From the NCBI GenBank assembly GCA_021234155.1, contig JAJEKV010000040.1:3137799-3201798 (forward strand): DNA of 64,000 bases, given 5' to 3'. Position 1 is the stretch's first letter. Every line of letters starts with the position of its first letter. This document shows, piece after piece, positions 1-10,667 of this stretch. This DNA is from Isoetes taiwanensis. Taxonomy: Eukaryota > Streptophyta > Lycopodiopsida > Isoetales > Isoetaceae. The position numbers were made by a program, and so were the translations under genes. Below the pieces are notes generated by a model, which was not told the DNA's origin, searched no databases, and saw only the letters and a program-made list of their open reading frames with translations.

Positions 1-450
1 GCTGCACATCGCAGGCTACCCAAAAAATGAAAAACATAGGGAATATCCAGTTATAACACCTGGACCCCAAATAAAATTGTGTGCTATAGATGTTGGCTAA
101 GCGTTACTGCCGGGAGTTTATCGCCAGGGATTAAAAACCCCACCCTTTCGGGTTTTCAAGGAAAAACCCTAGCGATAAAATCTCGGCGGGGGCTTGACAA
201 CGCAGGGGCTGCTAAACGCTCCCAAAAAACCCACGCTCCACGAGAATACCGGTCGCGCATCACCCCGGACCCGCACATCACCAACGTAAAACCAATAGAG
301 AAAAACCTCGAAAAAGGGGGGCTGGTCACGCTGCCATACAACAAAAACAACATTTACACCTCGAAAAGCGAGGGGCTGGTCACGCGCGTGCCACGCGGCG
401 CTTATAACAAATATGAACATATAAATAACAATTTTAAGGGGAAGGGTGGG
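1..450. other. Unassigned G+C-rich segment
   Basis: No gene recognised. The stretch is richer in G+C than most of the window. It holds two copies of the 13-mer GGGCTGGTCACGC, near 318 and 373, inside a partly duplicated context. The open frames across it give no recognisable protein. It runs directly into the direct-repeat pair that follows and is probably part of the same repetitive unit. Confidence 0.4.
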
Positions 451-1024
451 AGCCATGGATACTGGTGAGATGAGAAAGCGTAGGCGAAACGTCGATGAAG
501 AACTCTGCAATAAGTAGCGATCCCCAACCCGAAGAACGGCCTAGAAATGCATGCGATGCATGCATGCGGCCCTGCAATGCATGCATGCTCGCGCCTCGTC
601 AAGAATGGCGATTATTCACGGCGAATCGATGGCATTCTTGCACTACACTCGCATGAACACAACAACAGGCCCGATACCGCAGAGAACTTCAAATACTAGA
701 TCCGAGGAGAAAAGGTTGAAGATTGTCCTAGACCGGACAAAAGGGCAAAGATACAAGAGGTTAGAAAGGATAGGAAAGGCCAAGAAAGCGTGGCTCATGC
801 AAGAAGAAGCCCCTCCTCCGCATGAGATCAAAGAATAGAAGCCATGGATACCGCCGAGATGAGAAAGCGCCCGATGAAACGTCGATGAAGAACTCGCAAT
901 AAGTAGCGATCCCCCAACCTGAAGAACGGCCTAGAAATGCATGTGATGCATGCATGCGACGCATGCAATGCATGCATGCTCGTCTCGTGCAAGAATGCGA
1001 TTCGCTACGCGAATCGATGGCATT
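451..1024. repeat. Direct repeat pair, ~185 bp units, with GCATGC-rich palindromes
   Basis: Two diverged copies of one unit lie at about 451-636 and 838-1024, roughly 387 bp apart. Each starts at GCCATGGATAC, runs through an AACGTCGATGAAGAACT block and an AAGTAGCGATCCCC block, and ends in a cluster of overlapping GCATGC/ATGCAT palindromes followed by GAATCGATGGCATT. The second copy also holds a perfect hairpin, ATTCGC-TAC-GCGAAT, near 989. Copies differ by several indels, so any open frame through them is unlikely to be coding. I do not recognise the family. Confidence 0.7.
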
Positions 1025-1173
1025 AGAATCAACTACAACTCATAAGGTTCTCTAACATTGAATATGTCTATAATACATTACAGATGTTATGTACTTTGTT
1101 CACCCATCCCAACACCATCCCCAAGGCCCTGAAGGGGCCAAAATGTTTTTTAGTTAACACAAACCATTACATC

Positions 1174-1506
1174 TAACACTTTCAAATTAAAGTCCCTTTA
1201 AAACCGCCTTCGGTTTGGATGCATATTCACATGGGGGATGATGTAGAGCAGCGAGAGCCCCTTTCAAACTCCCTAAAATAGTATAATACATGTATAAAAT
1301 CAACACCATCTAATATATTGCCTCAAATATTATAATATTCTGTAAGTCTTGCTATACAGCATAAAAAACTTGTACGAGCACAGTCCATACGGTCCAAATC
1401 AAGGCATAACTCGTGAATATGCCCACCCAACGACTCTTGTTGCCCAGAGTGAATATGCACCCAAACCAAAGGGGGTTTTAAAGGGAATTTAATTTAAAAG
1501 TGTTGG
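1174..1506. mobile_element. Foldback (MITE-like) element with ~55-bp inverted ends
   Basis: The left arm, about 1176-1230, is rich in the motifs AACACTTTCAAATTAAAG and GGATGCATATTCAC. It reappears inverted at 1451-1505 with a few mismatches, so the ~330-bp block can fold on itself. There is no coding capacity. Related sequence lies near 15.56-16.0 kb, where only one arm is obvious. This suggests a repeated family rather than a chance palindrome. No clear target duplication was found. Confidence 0.6.
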
Positions 1507-1737
1507 GAACATCATCAATATGGACTAAACTTATTTGCACGGTCTCTTGCCTTATACGCAAGAGAAAAGTACCTAAAGCTATCAAGTAGGCTTCTGTCAC
1601 AAATATCACATGTTTTAATAACCCCTTTGGCATGCTTTGGTTGTGGTCTTCCATTCAGAATCACCAGTCGTACACTATTAATAATGTAAACGTGTACAAA
1701 GGAGATTACCACCATCTTTTGCATGAGGACAATAAGA
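1507..1737. other. Spacer before LINE fragment
   Basis: Non-coding-looking sequence between the foldback element and the first recognisable reverse transcriptase motif. It may contain the decayed upstream part of that LINE, but no motif is readable. Confidence 0.3.
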
Positions 1738-2779
1738 AGCGCTCCATGTGTCAAGCTGGATTTCGTAAAAACCACAATACTCTTGATCATGCTATGGCAC
1801 TCCGTGTAATGGTGGAAAAAGCGAAGGCACCAAATTCAGCACTTTATGTAGCATTTATTGATTTTTACCAAAGCCTTGACACAATGCCTAGAAGGGATTA
1901 GGCGAGAGAATGCAGCAGATTGGGGCTCGGAAGAGCTTAGAAGGGTGTGTCTCAATTGTATTCTAAAGTCTTAATTAAATTGTCCCACCTAAATGGATGC
2001 CTTTGGTCAAGAATACGATTGGTGTCTAAGCGGGTTCCCTCTCTCACCAACACTCTTTTGGTTTGTATATTGATGAACTAGATGATTGGATGAAAGCACA
2101 TTCATTTGCTGGGACACGATTAGGGGCTTACATCATTCAATTACTGCTTTATGCTGATGATGTGGTATTGCTAGCTAATAAGAGACAGGTGCTGCAAGCC
2201 CACTTAGATCATTTGAGGTGGTTTTGTGAGCTGAAACAAATGAAGGTGAACATTAGCAAGTCAAAGATCATGATATTTGGTACGCGGGATAGGGAGGCAT
2301 TCTTTTATGATGGGCAGGATATTGAAATAGTAGAGTGCTTCAAGTACCTAGGCATAGACTTCTCTGCTAAGTACACTTGGAAAGACTGCGTAAAGAGGAG
2401 AGTTACAGGTGGGAAAATGGCATTGTATAGCATGCAAACTAAATGCTCCAGGGTTTCTCTCCATGGTTGGACGCTTAAGAAGATGCTTTTTAAAACACTG
2501 GTTCAATCCGTGTTGCTGTATGGTGTACCTATATGGCGGCCCAATACTTCTGATAAGCTTTGGGGACAGATTGAAGCGGTCCAGAAATTGTTTTTGCACC
2601 AGGAGTTGGGCATAAAAAACCAATCGCCATATGCTATTATTTTAGCTTTAAGGTATATGTCCCTCTCCTGCTTACATTATGAAATGGAACCCTCTTTACA
2701 TTCCAGGAAACTTCTCTACCATTGCCACCACAACCTGGGTTTCTTGCCCGAATTTGCCTCCATTATTTTGGACAAATAA
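1738..2779 (+). pseudogene. LINE reverse transcriptase fragment, non-L1 type, frameshifted
   Basis: Part of a non-LTR retrotransposon reverse transcriptase, which would copy element RNA into DNA at a nicked target. The first open piece (to 1901) has an N-terminal RT block reading QAGFRKNHNTLDHAMALR and then AFIDF. The frame then breaks. After about 2030 the motif PLSPTLFGLYIDEL is read in a second frame, followed by the catalytic YADDVVLLA box near 2148-2175 and the thumb/connection region (CFKYLGIDF, then LLYGVPIW) to a stop after 2776. The YLGI...VLYG spacing resembles LINE groups seen in ferns, lycophytes and gymnosperms more than the L1 copy next door; that assignment is from memory and is not firm. 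The endonuclease is missing. An L1-type element abuts the 3' end. Confidence 0.8.
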
Positions 2780-2800
2780 CCACCTTAAGGCAATTGGTGA

Positions 2801-3238
2801 ATGTTTGGGGAAGTTATTCATATTTCCATCCCTCAAATTGATTTTCCTTCCATTTGTATTATGAAGGAAATTAATTCCAACTGGGAGAAGTTTATTGGTT
2901 CAAGAATTGATGAGGACTCCTTTCTGGACATCAAGATCAGTTATTCTAAAACCCCTATTATTGAGCCTAAAAAAGATAATTTGAATTCCAAGGGGAAAGA
3001 TCCTATGTTTCAAACTCAAGGAAGGAAGGAATGGATCCCTAAAAAGGATCTGAAAAAAGAACATAATCTTGAGAAAGGTGAATGCAGCAAAGTTAATAAT
3101 AAAGAGGTAAAGGTAATTGTTCCAGCCCAACTATGCATCCCCTGGAAAGATCAGAAGAGTAATAATATGGTTGGCAGCAATGTGATCATTGAAGAAATTA
3201 TTGAAGACATTGATATCTCTGATTTAAACAAAAATTAA
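2801..3238 (+). pseudogene. L1 ORF1 remnant
   Basis: A 145-codon open stretch continuing, after a one-base frame change, from the LKAIGECLGK block at 2790-2810. That opening resembles the conserved gag-like (DUF4283-type) region that precedes the zinc knuckle in plant L1 ORF1 proteins, which package element RNA. The rest is hydrophilic and lysine/glutamate-rich with no zinc knuckle visible. A short further piece with basic residues (KKKNNKNQTPEPSRRSSRK) follows at about 3380-3447 in another frame, just before ORF2. Confidence 0.6.
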
Positions 3239-3447
3239 GATTCAAATATTCATAGTGATGATCCCTATGAGAGTGATAACTCTGGATTATCTGAGCAGGC
3301 TTATCTTGAATATATTATTGACAAAGACCTCGCAAAGAGAAGAAAAGGCTTCATCCATGGCAAATTGTTTTTATCATAGAAAAAAGAAAAACAACAAAAA
3401 TCAGACCCCTGAGCCATCGAGAAGAAGCTCAAGGAAATCTAAAAAAA

Positions 3448-4180
3448 ATGATTTCTATGGATATTGATCTTAGATGTGTGACCTGGAATCTTCAAGGCAT
3501 CAATTCTAATGTTAAAAGAGATAGATTAAAGGTTTGTCTTTCTACTATAAAAGCTGACATATTTTTCTTTCAGGAACATAAGCTTCATGATGAGGATTTC
3601 GAAAAATTAATTTCCTTTGCTTTGCCTTCTAATTTTAAGCTTTGGGCTTTAAAAGCTAACAATTCTTCTGCAGGCATTTCTATAGCTTGGAGTGAAAAAA
3701 CTCAATATCTCTAACATTCAAATGATGAATGCTAGCTGTGGCAGGTGGCAGATTCTCCATGGGGATATTAATCTCAAAAAGTTTGCTTTTGTCAATATTT
3801 ATGCTCAGCATCAGCCTAGTGAAAGGAGCTCCATGTGGAATTGCATTAGAAACAGTTTGGATAGGATCCCCATGATAATTGCATTATGGCAGGTGACTTT
3901 AACATGGTCACTCATGACTTCATGAGAAGCATCAATTCTGTGCCTCTTACTAATCAAGAAGCAAATTCTTGAATCATCTTCTCTCCACCATGATCTCAAG
4001 CTTGCTAGAACTCAGCCCAATTCCTTCAGTTGGTCCAATCATAGAGCTAATGACCCCATTCTTTGTATGCATGATAGATTCTATGTGAGTGAGCACATTT
4101 GGCATAGCTGTGACAGGGTGTCTAACCTTAATGGCTTTACCATTTCTGATCATTTCCCCCAGCTCATTCAAATTAATGGT
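3448..4180 (+). pseudogene. L1 ORF2 APE-type endonuclease domain, three frames
   Basis: This domain nicks target DNA to prime reverse transcription. All four signature blocks of the AP-endonuclease fold can be read, but not in one frame. TWNLQGI and QEHK are in the first open piece (3448-3714). NIYAQHQPSERSSMW is in a second (3710-3880). AGDFNMV is near 3890 in a third. The terminal ISDHFP block near 4143-4160 continues directly into the RT frame. At least two frameshifts and a stop near 3970 make it non-functional. Confidence 0.85.
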
Positions 4181-5581
4181 AACCCCATTATTACCAGGAG
4201 GCATTCTTTCTTTAAGTTGAATGTTTCTTTGCTCCAGCATGAAAGTTTTCTTCAAGAATTCGAGCTGATTTACAATAGCATCCCCAAGCCCACTACTCAT
4301 TTGGGATGGATGAATTGGTGGGTTCTCACCTCCAAAAACATCAAAGGATGGCTTAAGAATTGGGGCAAGCAGATTCATATCCAAGGTAAGAAGTATCTTG
4401 AAGACCTTAGAGCTGAGCTTCAGTCTTGTCCTCAAGAGCATCAAGATGAAATCAAACTGAAAATTGAAAAGGAGGAAATCAAGATTGCTAAAGGTTGGCA
4501 GCTTAAGGCCAAAATTAGAGAGCTCAAGGATGATGAAAGATCCAATTCCAAGTATTTCTTCATCAAAGCTAAAAGCAAAGCAAAAAGAAATCACATTTAT
4601 AGTATTCAAGCTGAGGGTATGACTGTTTCTGAGGACATTGACCTCAAAAAAGCTGCTACCAATCATTTTGTTAAGATTATGGGTACTAACCATGATTTCT
4701 CTGAAGCTGAAATGGATGAGTTCATTCACATGCAAAATGTTATTCAAGATCATCATAATGACACTTTGATAGCTCCCTTTACTAAAGAGGAACTCTTCAC
4801 AAGTGTCTCAGGTATAGAAAATGGTAAGACACCAGGGCCAGATGGCCTCCCTGCTGAATTTTTTAAAAAGACTTGGGGCATCATTGGTTCTGACATTACT
4901 AATCTGTGCAATGAGTTTTTGATGCTTAGATCCATGGATTGCAGGATCAATACCAGTCTCATCACCCTTATTCCCAAGATAGAGGAGCCTACTACCTTTT
5001 CTGAATACATGCCTATTTCCCTCACTAATGTGGTGTATAAGATTATCTCTGCCACCATTGCCTCCAGATTGAAGCAGATCCTTAATATGGTCATCTCCAA
5101 CAACCAGTCAGCTTATCTCAAAGATAGATTTATCTTGGACAATGTAGTAATGGCCAACATTGGTATGAATTGGGCTAAGGAAACCAAGCAAAATATTGGC
5201 CTGCTCAAGCTAGATATCACCAAAGCTTTTGATACAGTTTCTTGGAAATTTTTAATCAAATGTTGTCATAAGATGGGATTTTCTCATGATGTAACTAGCA
5301 TGTTTTTAGCCATTCTAAAGAACTCCAGATCTTCTGTCCTTATCAATGGTGAGTGCAGTCCCTTCTTCGAGATCAAAAGAGGAGTGAAACAAGGCTGTCC
5401 TTTGGCTCCTTTCCTCTTCCTCATAGTTATGGAAGCTTTAAGCAGTGCCCTCAAGAAATCTGAAAATGATGGCAAAATTAATGGCTTGAAGCTCCCAGAC
5501 GATCAGGTATTTCTTAATGCTCATTTTGCAGATGACACTGGAGGAGGCCTCAATCATCAATGCCCAAGAGCTGCTTCATAA
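4067..5581 (+). pseudogene. L1 ORF2 reverse transcriptase, truncated
   Basis: A 504-codon open frame carrying the plant L1 RT blocks in order: GKTPGPDGLPAEFFK, PISLTNVVYKI, NQSAYLKDRFILDN, LKLDITKAFDTVSW, GVKQGCPLAPFLF and FADD (near 5524-5535). It starts inside the endonuclease C-terminus, so the ATG at 4067 is not a true start. Right after FADD a deletion of a few codons plus a frame change replaces the expected hydrophobic residues, and the open frame ends at 5581. The last recognisable L1 residues are read in a shifted frame to about 5640. Confidence 0.92.
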
Positions 5582-5670
5582 GTTTGGCAACACTTCTGGA
5601 TGTAAGATCAACCCTACCAAGTCTATGTTGATGGCATATAATCAGGTGACAGGGCAGAATTCTGCTCATA

Positions 5671-6082
5671 TACCAATCAGAAAACAGAATTGATAATCCA
5701 GTCAGCAAAACAGTTATAACTAACTCACTGGATCACATTTTCTAGCATAAGTGTTGATAGAAAAGTCTAAATGAGCTTTTGTTTGGTGCAATAGATAGAT
5801 CTCATTGAGATCTTTCCAATCTTAATTGGTTTGCATATCTTTAGCCCAGAAGATAATAAAAAATGGTAAAAATCATATTTTTGGAGTTTTGACAATCATA
5901 AGTGGTTAAAATATGTGCAAAGCACCTAAGGTTGGAAAGATCTCAACGAGATCTATCTATTGCACTAAACGAGAGATCATTTGGACTTTTATATCAACAG
6001 TTATGCTAGAGAATGTGATCCAGTGAGTTAGTTATAACAGTTTTGCTGATTGGACCCGACAGGCTCTGATTTCTGATTGGTA
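5671..6082. mobile_element. MITE with ~165-bp inverted repeats
   Basis: The first ~165 bp, starting TACCAATCAGAAAACAG, recur inverted at the right end, which finishes CTGATTTCTGATTGGTA. Shared internal blocks are GTTATAACTAACTCACTGGA and ATAGATAGATCTC(A/G)TTGAGA. The spacer between the arms is under 100 bp and nothing is coding. A TA dinucleotide at each outer edge could be a Stowaway-type target duplication, but it is too short to be decisive. It sits 24 bp beyond the point where the L1 element ends. Confidence 0.8.
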
Positions 6083-6394
6083 GTTCATTTATCTTCATTT
6101 GGCTTAGTTGGCATGATTTGAAGGCCCTTTTGTAATTTAAAAAAACCTAATGTGTAAAGGACCGTAACCATTTTTAAAATTTTAAAATTCGATTGTTGGA
6201 ATTCCGGTTTCGTTCGAATTTTGGGCCTAAGTTCCTGTTCCCATTCTCATTCCCGTTCCAGATAGCTATGGTTTCGGCTGTATTCAATTGACTTTAATAG
6301 CCTTGCATGTAAGGGTCAAACTAATTTTGACACTTCTACCCTGAAAAACCCTTTTATGTAATTTAAATTATGCATTCTTTGATATGAGACAGAT

Positions 6395-6621
6395 GGTAGC
6401 ATTTTTGAAAATTTAAGCATTTTTTTTTTGCTTTGTAAAGGTTAACTCACATTACGAGGCTCCATACATGGGATTAATAGTTTGATGATATTTTTGTGAG
6501 TTGTTTAGGTAGCATTTTCAAACATTTAAGCATTTTTCTGCTTTTATAAATGGTCAACTCACACGCGAGGCTCCATACATGAGATTAATAGTTTGATGAT
6601 TGACATTTTTGTGAGTTGTTT
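6395..6621. repeat. Tandem duplication, 113-bp unit x2
   Basis: Two adjacent copies begin GGTAGCATTTT at 6395 and 6508. Each carries ACTCACA, CGAGGCTCCATACATG and GATTAATAGTTTGATGAT. They differ by small indels and a longer T-run in copy one. There is no coding signal. Flanking sequence from 6083 to 6657 holds nothing else I can identify. Confidence 0.8.
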
Positions 6622-6675
6622 CAAAGACGGATTTTTGCAATGGATATTTTTGCACCTAAAAACTTTGGCATTGTT

Positions 6676-6956
6676 TTTTTTTTTTGAAGAACTGTGTCAT
6701 CAATATATTAAAAGAATGGTAATGTTACAACGCAAGTGAGGAGGAAGGAGAACTGCCCCAAAGAGACAGCGATACCTGGACACTCCACAACAAACTCAAC
6801 GAAAACCTGCAACTCTACTCTTTGTACAAACCGACCATCACCATCTACAACACCCAAGAAGTCCCGCCAAATGGCAAACTTACCGCCCCACTAATCCCTG
6901 AACACCGTAAAGCTTTGAAATAGCTTGTACCCGAGTCGAGGAATCGAGAGGTCGCA
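6676..6956 (-). mobile_element. 5'-truncated LINE 3' end with target-site duplication
   Basis: Read on the minus strand, this ~280-bp block ends in TTTTAATATATTGATGACAC, then CAGTTCTTC and an oligo(A) tail (the T-run at 6674-6685). The matching 3' end occurs on the plus strand near 11090-11374. It is flanked by AAAAACTTTGGCATTGTT at 6658-6675 and again at 6957-6974, an 18-bp target-site duplication expected of target-primed reverse transcription. No RT motif is present because the copy is 5'-truncated. Confidence 0.88.
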
Positions 6957-6974
6957 AAAAACTTTGGCATTGTT

Positions 6975-7082
6975 ATATACGGGATTTAACCTTTTACCAC
7001 CACCCAAATAAATTTCTTGTTGTTTTATTTTATTCAGGTAGTGGATCAACTTTAACATTTTGTTTAAAAAAATGGAGATGCT

Positions 7083-7121
<39 letters not shown>

Positions 7122-10100
7122 TTAAGAATGCATTTGGTGGTCCTTAAAGATGTGGTGCATTGATACCTGAAATAACTTGGGATGTCACGGTCCAAGCCCT
7201 TTTGGCATTTGGGACTTTCTAAAGCATAGGGCTTGCACTTGGATTTTTGGTACCCCAGATTATTCTAAATGCAATGGTCAAAACCTTTGGGTAGAGATTT
7301 TTTTCATATTGTTGTCTGTGAGAATTGGAATTTTTGTAAAGGACATTGCATTCTTCTAGAAGGTTTTTTTAGGGCAAACGATGGAGCAAGATTGACAGAA
7401 GGATTGCATGTGCTGGAAAAACCAGAATATCTTGGTTCTATTTTGATGGAAGGCAAAACTATCGCGGCACCTATTAGGGACTGTCGGTAATTTGTCCGCT
7501 GCTTGTTTAGGGTTCCCATATTAAGGTTTGAAATGGTAGAAACGTCATGTATTCCATATGGGATCCTCCGTTCTTGCTATGAAAGCCTGCCAGGACATGT
7601 GAAATAGGCCGATTCTGATATGTATGCAGTCGAACTTGGCATTTATGGCGGTTATGGCTTCGTGGTTGCTCTGAGCAGAGGCTTGCAATTCGCACAGGAA
7701 GGAGAATCTTCAAATGCCATATGATCTTCAAATCCTGTTATATTGTTATTTCGATTTCCAAGATATTGTTTCGATTTCCAGAAAGGAGCAGGATGGTGAT
7801 TCCACAATGAAAGACTACATCGGTATTCCATCTGAGGCAAATCGTCCTAATCAGGTTGGGATTTATAGTTATTGCTCTGAGTTTTAAATACTTCTAGATC
7901 TGGTCATCAATGATCAAGAAAAGCATTATGTGTATGGATCTAACCTTGGTTAAGTCGATGTACTATGTTCTTTATATTCTATATGATATCGATTAATTTG
8001 CTTGCCATTAAACACATTGGAGTAGGCTTCTAAGTAGTGAGAGGTCTGTAGCTTGCAGTGATATTCATATAAGCTTGAGATGTGGAGCTTTATAGATCAG
8101 GCTATTATTGCACCAATAGTGCAGAATCTTGTGTCTTTAAGACTGAATTCGTTGTGGCATGCAGTTGTAGTTACCATGGTGCTTAAGCATGCTCATTTTC
8201 TTACCTTATCATGAAGCTTGTGAGTCCATAATTGTTTGGTGATCCGGATGACTTAAATGACTTGTTATTCTGGGAGTACATGCTGTATTTTTGGTAAAAA
8301 TACAGATAGCTAATAGTGGATATGTTCATATAGTTGTATTCTTCATAAGTTGAAGGAGATATTTGGCATTTGAAACTGCTGAAACATAGAACTATTTAAA
8401 CACAGGTTAGTCACATAAATATAACTAAAAAATATAGATCTAGCCGATCCAGGCAGAATTTTATTGCTGGTGAAGTCGTGTTGCATAGCAGCATGCATGG
8501 CCGTGGTTTTAAACATGGATATTTGTCTAGATATTGATGTTTGTTGTAGCTATGCTGAAGATCTTATAAGGGCAGGGGCGCCTAAAGTGGACTTCCTGCA
8601 TGCACTGTCACTTTGATCATGCATGGTGTCTTTGAAACTTAGAAATAAGTACATTTGAATTGGGAGTACAATTGGGTGATGAGAGTAGTTGATGGCTGCT
8701 ATCACAAAAGTATTAATATAGATAATACGCATTTTTTACTGAACTTGGTGACAGCATGCAGTTAGTATGGAAATAAGATAATTTGCTGGATATATTGTCA
8801 TAAGATAATATGTTGCGGTATAATGTGAGGTGACAGATCACGGGAGACTACAATATACTTATAAATTAGCAGATTAAATACACTGTCGTTATAATACTGA
8901 ATATATGGACTGAATAGTAGTGGCATATGTCTTAGATCTGAATACATAGATATCTTTGAGCATAGAAAGAGATTAGTCTGGCAGCAACTTGCTTAGACAT
9001 ATATCCTATTGCTTATGATAATATGCATTTATTGCCATATTATATTATGTTTTGCCTAGATTGCGTATTTTTTATACTTGCTGGACTAGTGCAACAGGGA
9101 AAGTGGTCATATGGTATTTAGCATTTGCTTTCAATGATCCACTAGATAACATCTGGTCACTAATTGCTAATGAATGTGTTGATTATTTCTGAATTTACTA
9201 GGATCACAAGCAGTGTGAAGGGGGATGACCCTAAAGGATCCCATGACACCTGCTACCATGTACAAGGCAACCATTTCTAATGCTTGTTTTTTGTAATGTT
9301 GGTGCAGGTAACAGGATCCTTTACTCTCTGTTATGTTTTCCAAACATATAACGCGTGGATTTTGCATTGATGCTGAGAAATCATATGAAGATGAACACTT
9401 GGAGATCAGAAAGTATTTTGTAATATTTGAATTCTGAAATATATTTGATGTTGTATTTGCTTTAGGATATGCGAGTTTCCTAGCAAACCTGATTCTGGGT
9501 AAATGATAAAAAAATCTAGCATTTATCTTGATTAATGTAGAGAGTTTTTGGATATAATACTATGATTATTGTTTTATTTCTCAAATATACACCAAAGTCT
9601 TTGCCTAGATCCAGTTTTGCACCTACTGTTTCTAGGGTTGCCTATTGTATCTAGATAACTACCCAAATGGGTTTTACCTAGATAAAAGACTGTTTTGCAG
9701 TTTAAAGGTTTTTTTTTTTTTTTTTTTGATAAAAAATAGTATGTAGCCCTAAAGATTACATGTCAGGCAAAATGGAAAACTTTTTTGAAAAAAAATTTGG
9801 TGCGGTGGTGAAATTTTGAGGTAAACTTACACTCTTCAAATGCCCATGTAATTACTGAAAACTCCAGTTGTGGACCATTGGAGAAATACATCCTGATCCA
9901 AATAGAGAAGTTTCGCATTCTTGGTTGGTGTCGGACATAGCCATGAACCCCCTCCCTATACTAACCCTAAGAATAGATGGCTCTGATCAAATTCGAATTG
10001 CATCATTTTAGGAGACCGCCTTATTTGTCAACCACATCATGTTTGAACAACAAAAAAAAAATAAATAAAATAAAAATACACGGGGGTTTTTGTGGACTTA

Positions 10101-10188
10101 ATGAATCATACTGAGGGAAAAGAATGCAGAGTTTTTCTGATTTCATGCTGGTTCAAACATGACTTGTAGTTATTAAATAAGGCGCTCG
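6975..10188. other. Gene-poor AT-rich segment
   Basis: About 3.2 kb with no recognisable gene. It contains a T-run of about 33 bases at 7085-7117, possibly the tail of another minus-strand retroposon. Short open stretches near 7177-7490 have no family I recognise. From about 7860 to 9700 the sequence looks like intron or intergenic DNA with many stops in all frames. Confidence 0.5.
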
Positions 10189-10197
10189 TATTTTATT

Positions 10198-10377
10198 GGG
10201 AAATTTACCAAAATAACCTTAGTTGTTCACTTAATTCCCAAAAAGCCCTTTGTATTTTTTAAATTCCCAAAATGCCCTTAATTCTTAAGTATTTTTCCAA
10301 ATAGCTCTTTGTATTATAAAAACATCAAAAAATACGTTTTCACAATAGATGGTCATTCTTTACACAGGGAAGTGTTT
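10198..10377. repeat. Left TIR of the MULE
   Basis: Begins GGGAAATTTACCAAAATAAC and contains AAAAAGCCCTTTGTATT and TTTCACAATAGATGGTCATT. It matches the inverted right TIR (16458-16635), with roughly one mismatch in six over the outer 123 bp by eye. A TSD copy precedes it. Confidence 0.82.
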
Positions 10378-10422
10378 TTCACAAGTCACAAGAATTTGAA
10401 ACCTGTTCAACTCATTTGCTAA

Positions 10423-10626
10423 TCATATGCTGGAGCTATTTATCCACCAGATACTGAACTTCTTGAAAATAATGAAATGCTACCATCTACAACACATCGT
10501 CCACCTAGCATGCCTAAAAGGAAACAATATAGGAGAGAAGATAGGGATAGAGAAAAGCGTGTATACAAGTGCACACGCTGTGGTAATGGTGGCCATAATG
10601 AACGGAGTTGCAGAAATCCTATTTGA
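10423..10626 (+). pseudogene. MULE transposase C-terminal fragment with zinc knuckle
   Basis: This short frame follows a stop at 10420-10422 and ends at TGA 10624-10626. It reads SYAGAIYPPDTELL, a proline-rich linker with RRPPSMPKRK-like sequence (actual HRPPSMPKRK), a basic stretch, and then CTRCGNGGHNERSCRNPI, a CCHC zinc knuckle (C-X2-C-X4-H-X4-C). This order is characteristic of the tail of plant Mutator (MURA) transposases, where the knuckle may contact nucleic acid. The catalytic DDE region is missing. The fragment lies only about 45 bp inside the left TIR and points away from it, so the upstream part was deleted. Confidence 0.8.
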
Positions 10627-10667
10627 TATTTCTATTGCATATTTTGTCTTAATGTGATGTGCCAAAA

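Larger units (their letters stand above)
2757..5647 (+). mobile_element. L1-type LINE, 3'-truncated and frameshifted
   Basis: A degenerate non-LTR retrotransposon. An ORF1 remnant (from about 2762, then 2801-3238) begins with the block HLKAIGECLGK and continues into a lysine-rich tail. ORF2 has an APE-type endonuclease followed by reverse transcriptase. The coding sequence stops making sense just after the catalytic FADD box: a short deletion shifts the frame, and EEASIINAQELL can be read downstream to about 5640. The connection region, RNase H, 3' UTR and poly(A) expected of a full L1 are absent. A MITE begins 24 bp later. The codon pattern and frames are otherwise well preserved, so the copy is not very old. 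Confidence 0.9.

Noticed and set aside
490-540. Resemblance to 5.8S rRNA (TCGATGAAGAAC...AGCGAT)
   Set aside because: Only about 25 bases are similar, with gaps; the rest of 5.8S and the ITS/LSU sequences are absent.
3974-4756. 260-codon minus-strand open frame
   Set aside because: Exactly antisense to the L1 endonuclease/RT region, which has clear motifs on the plus strand.
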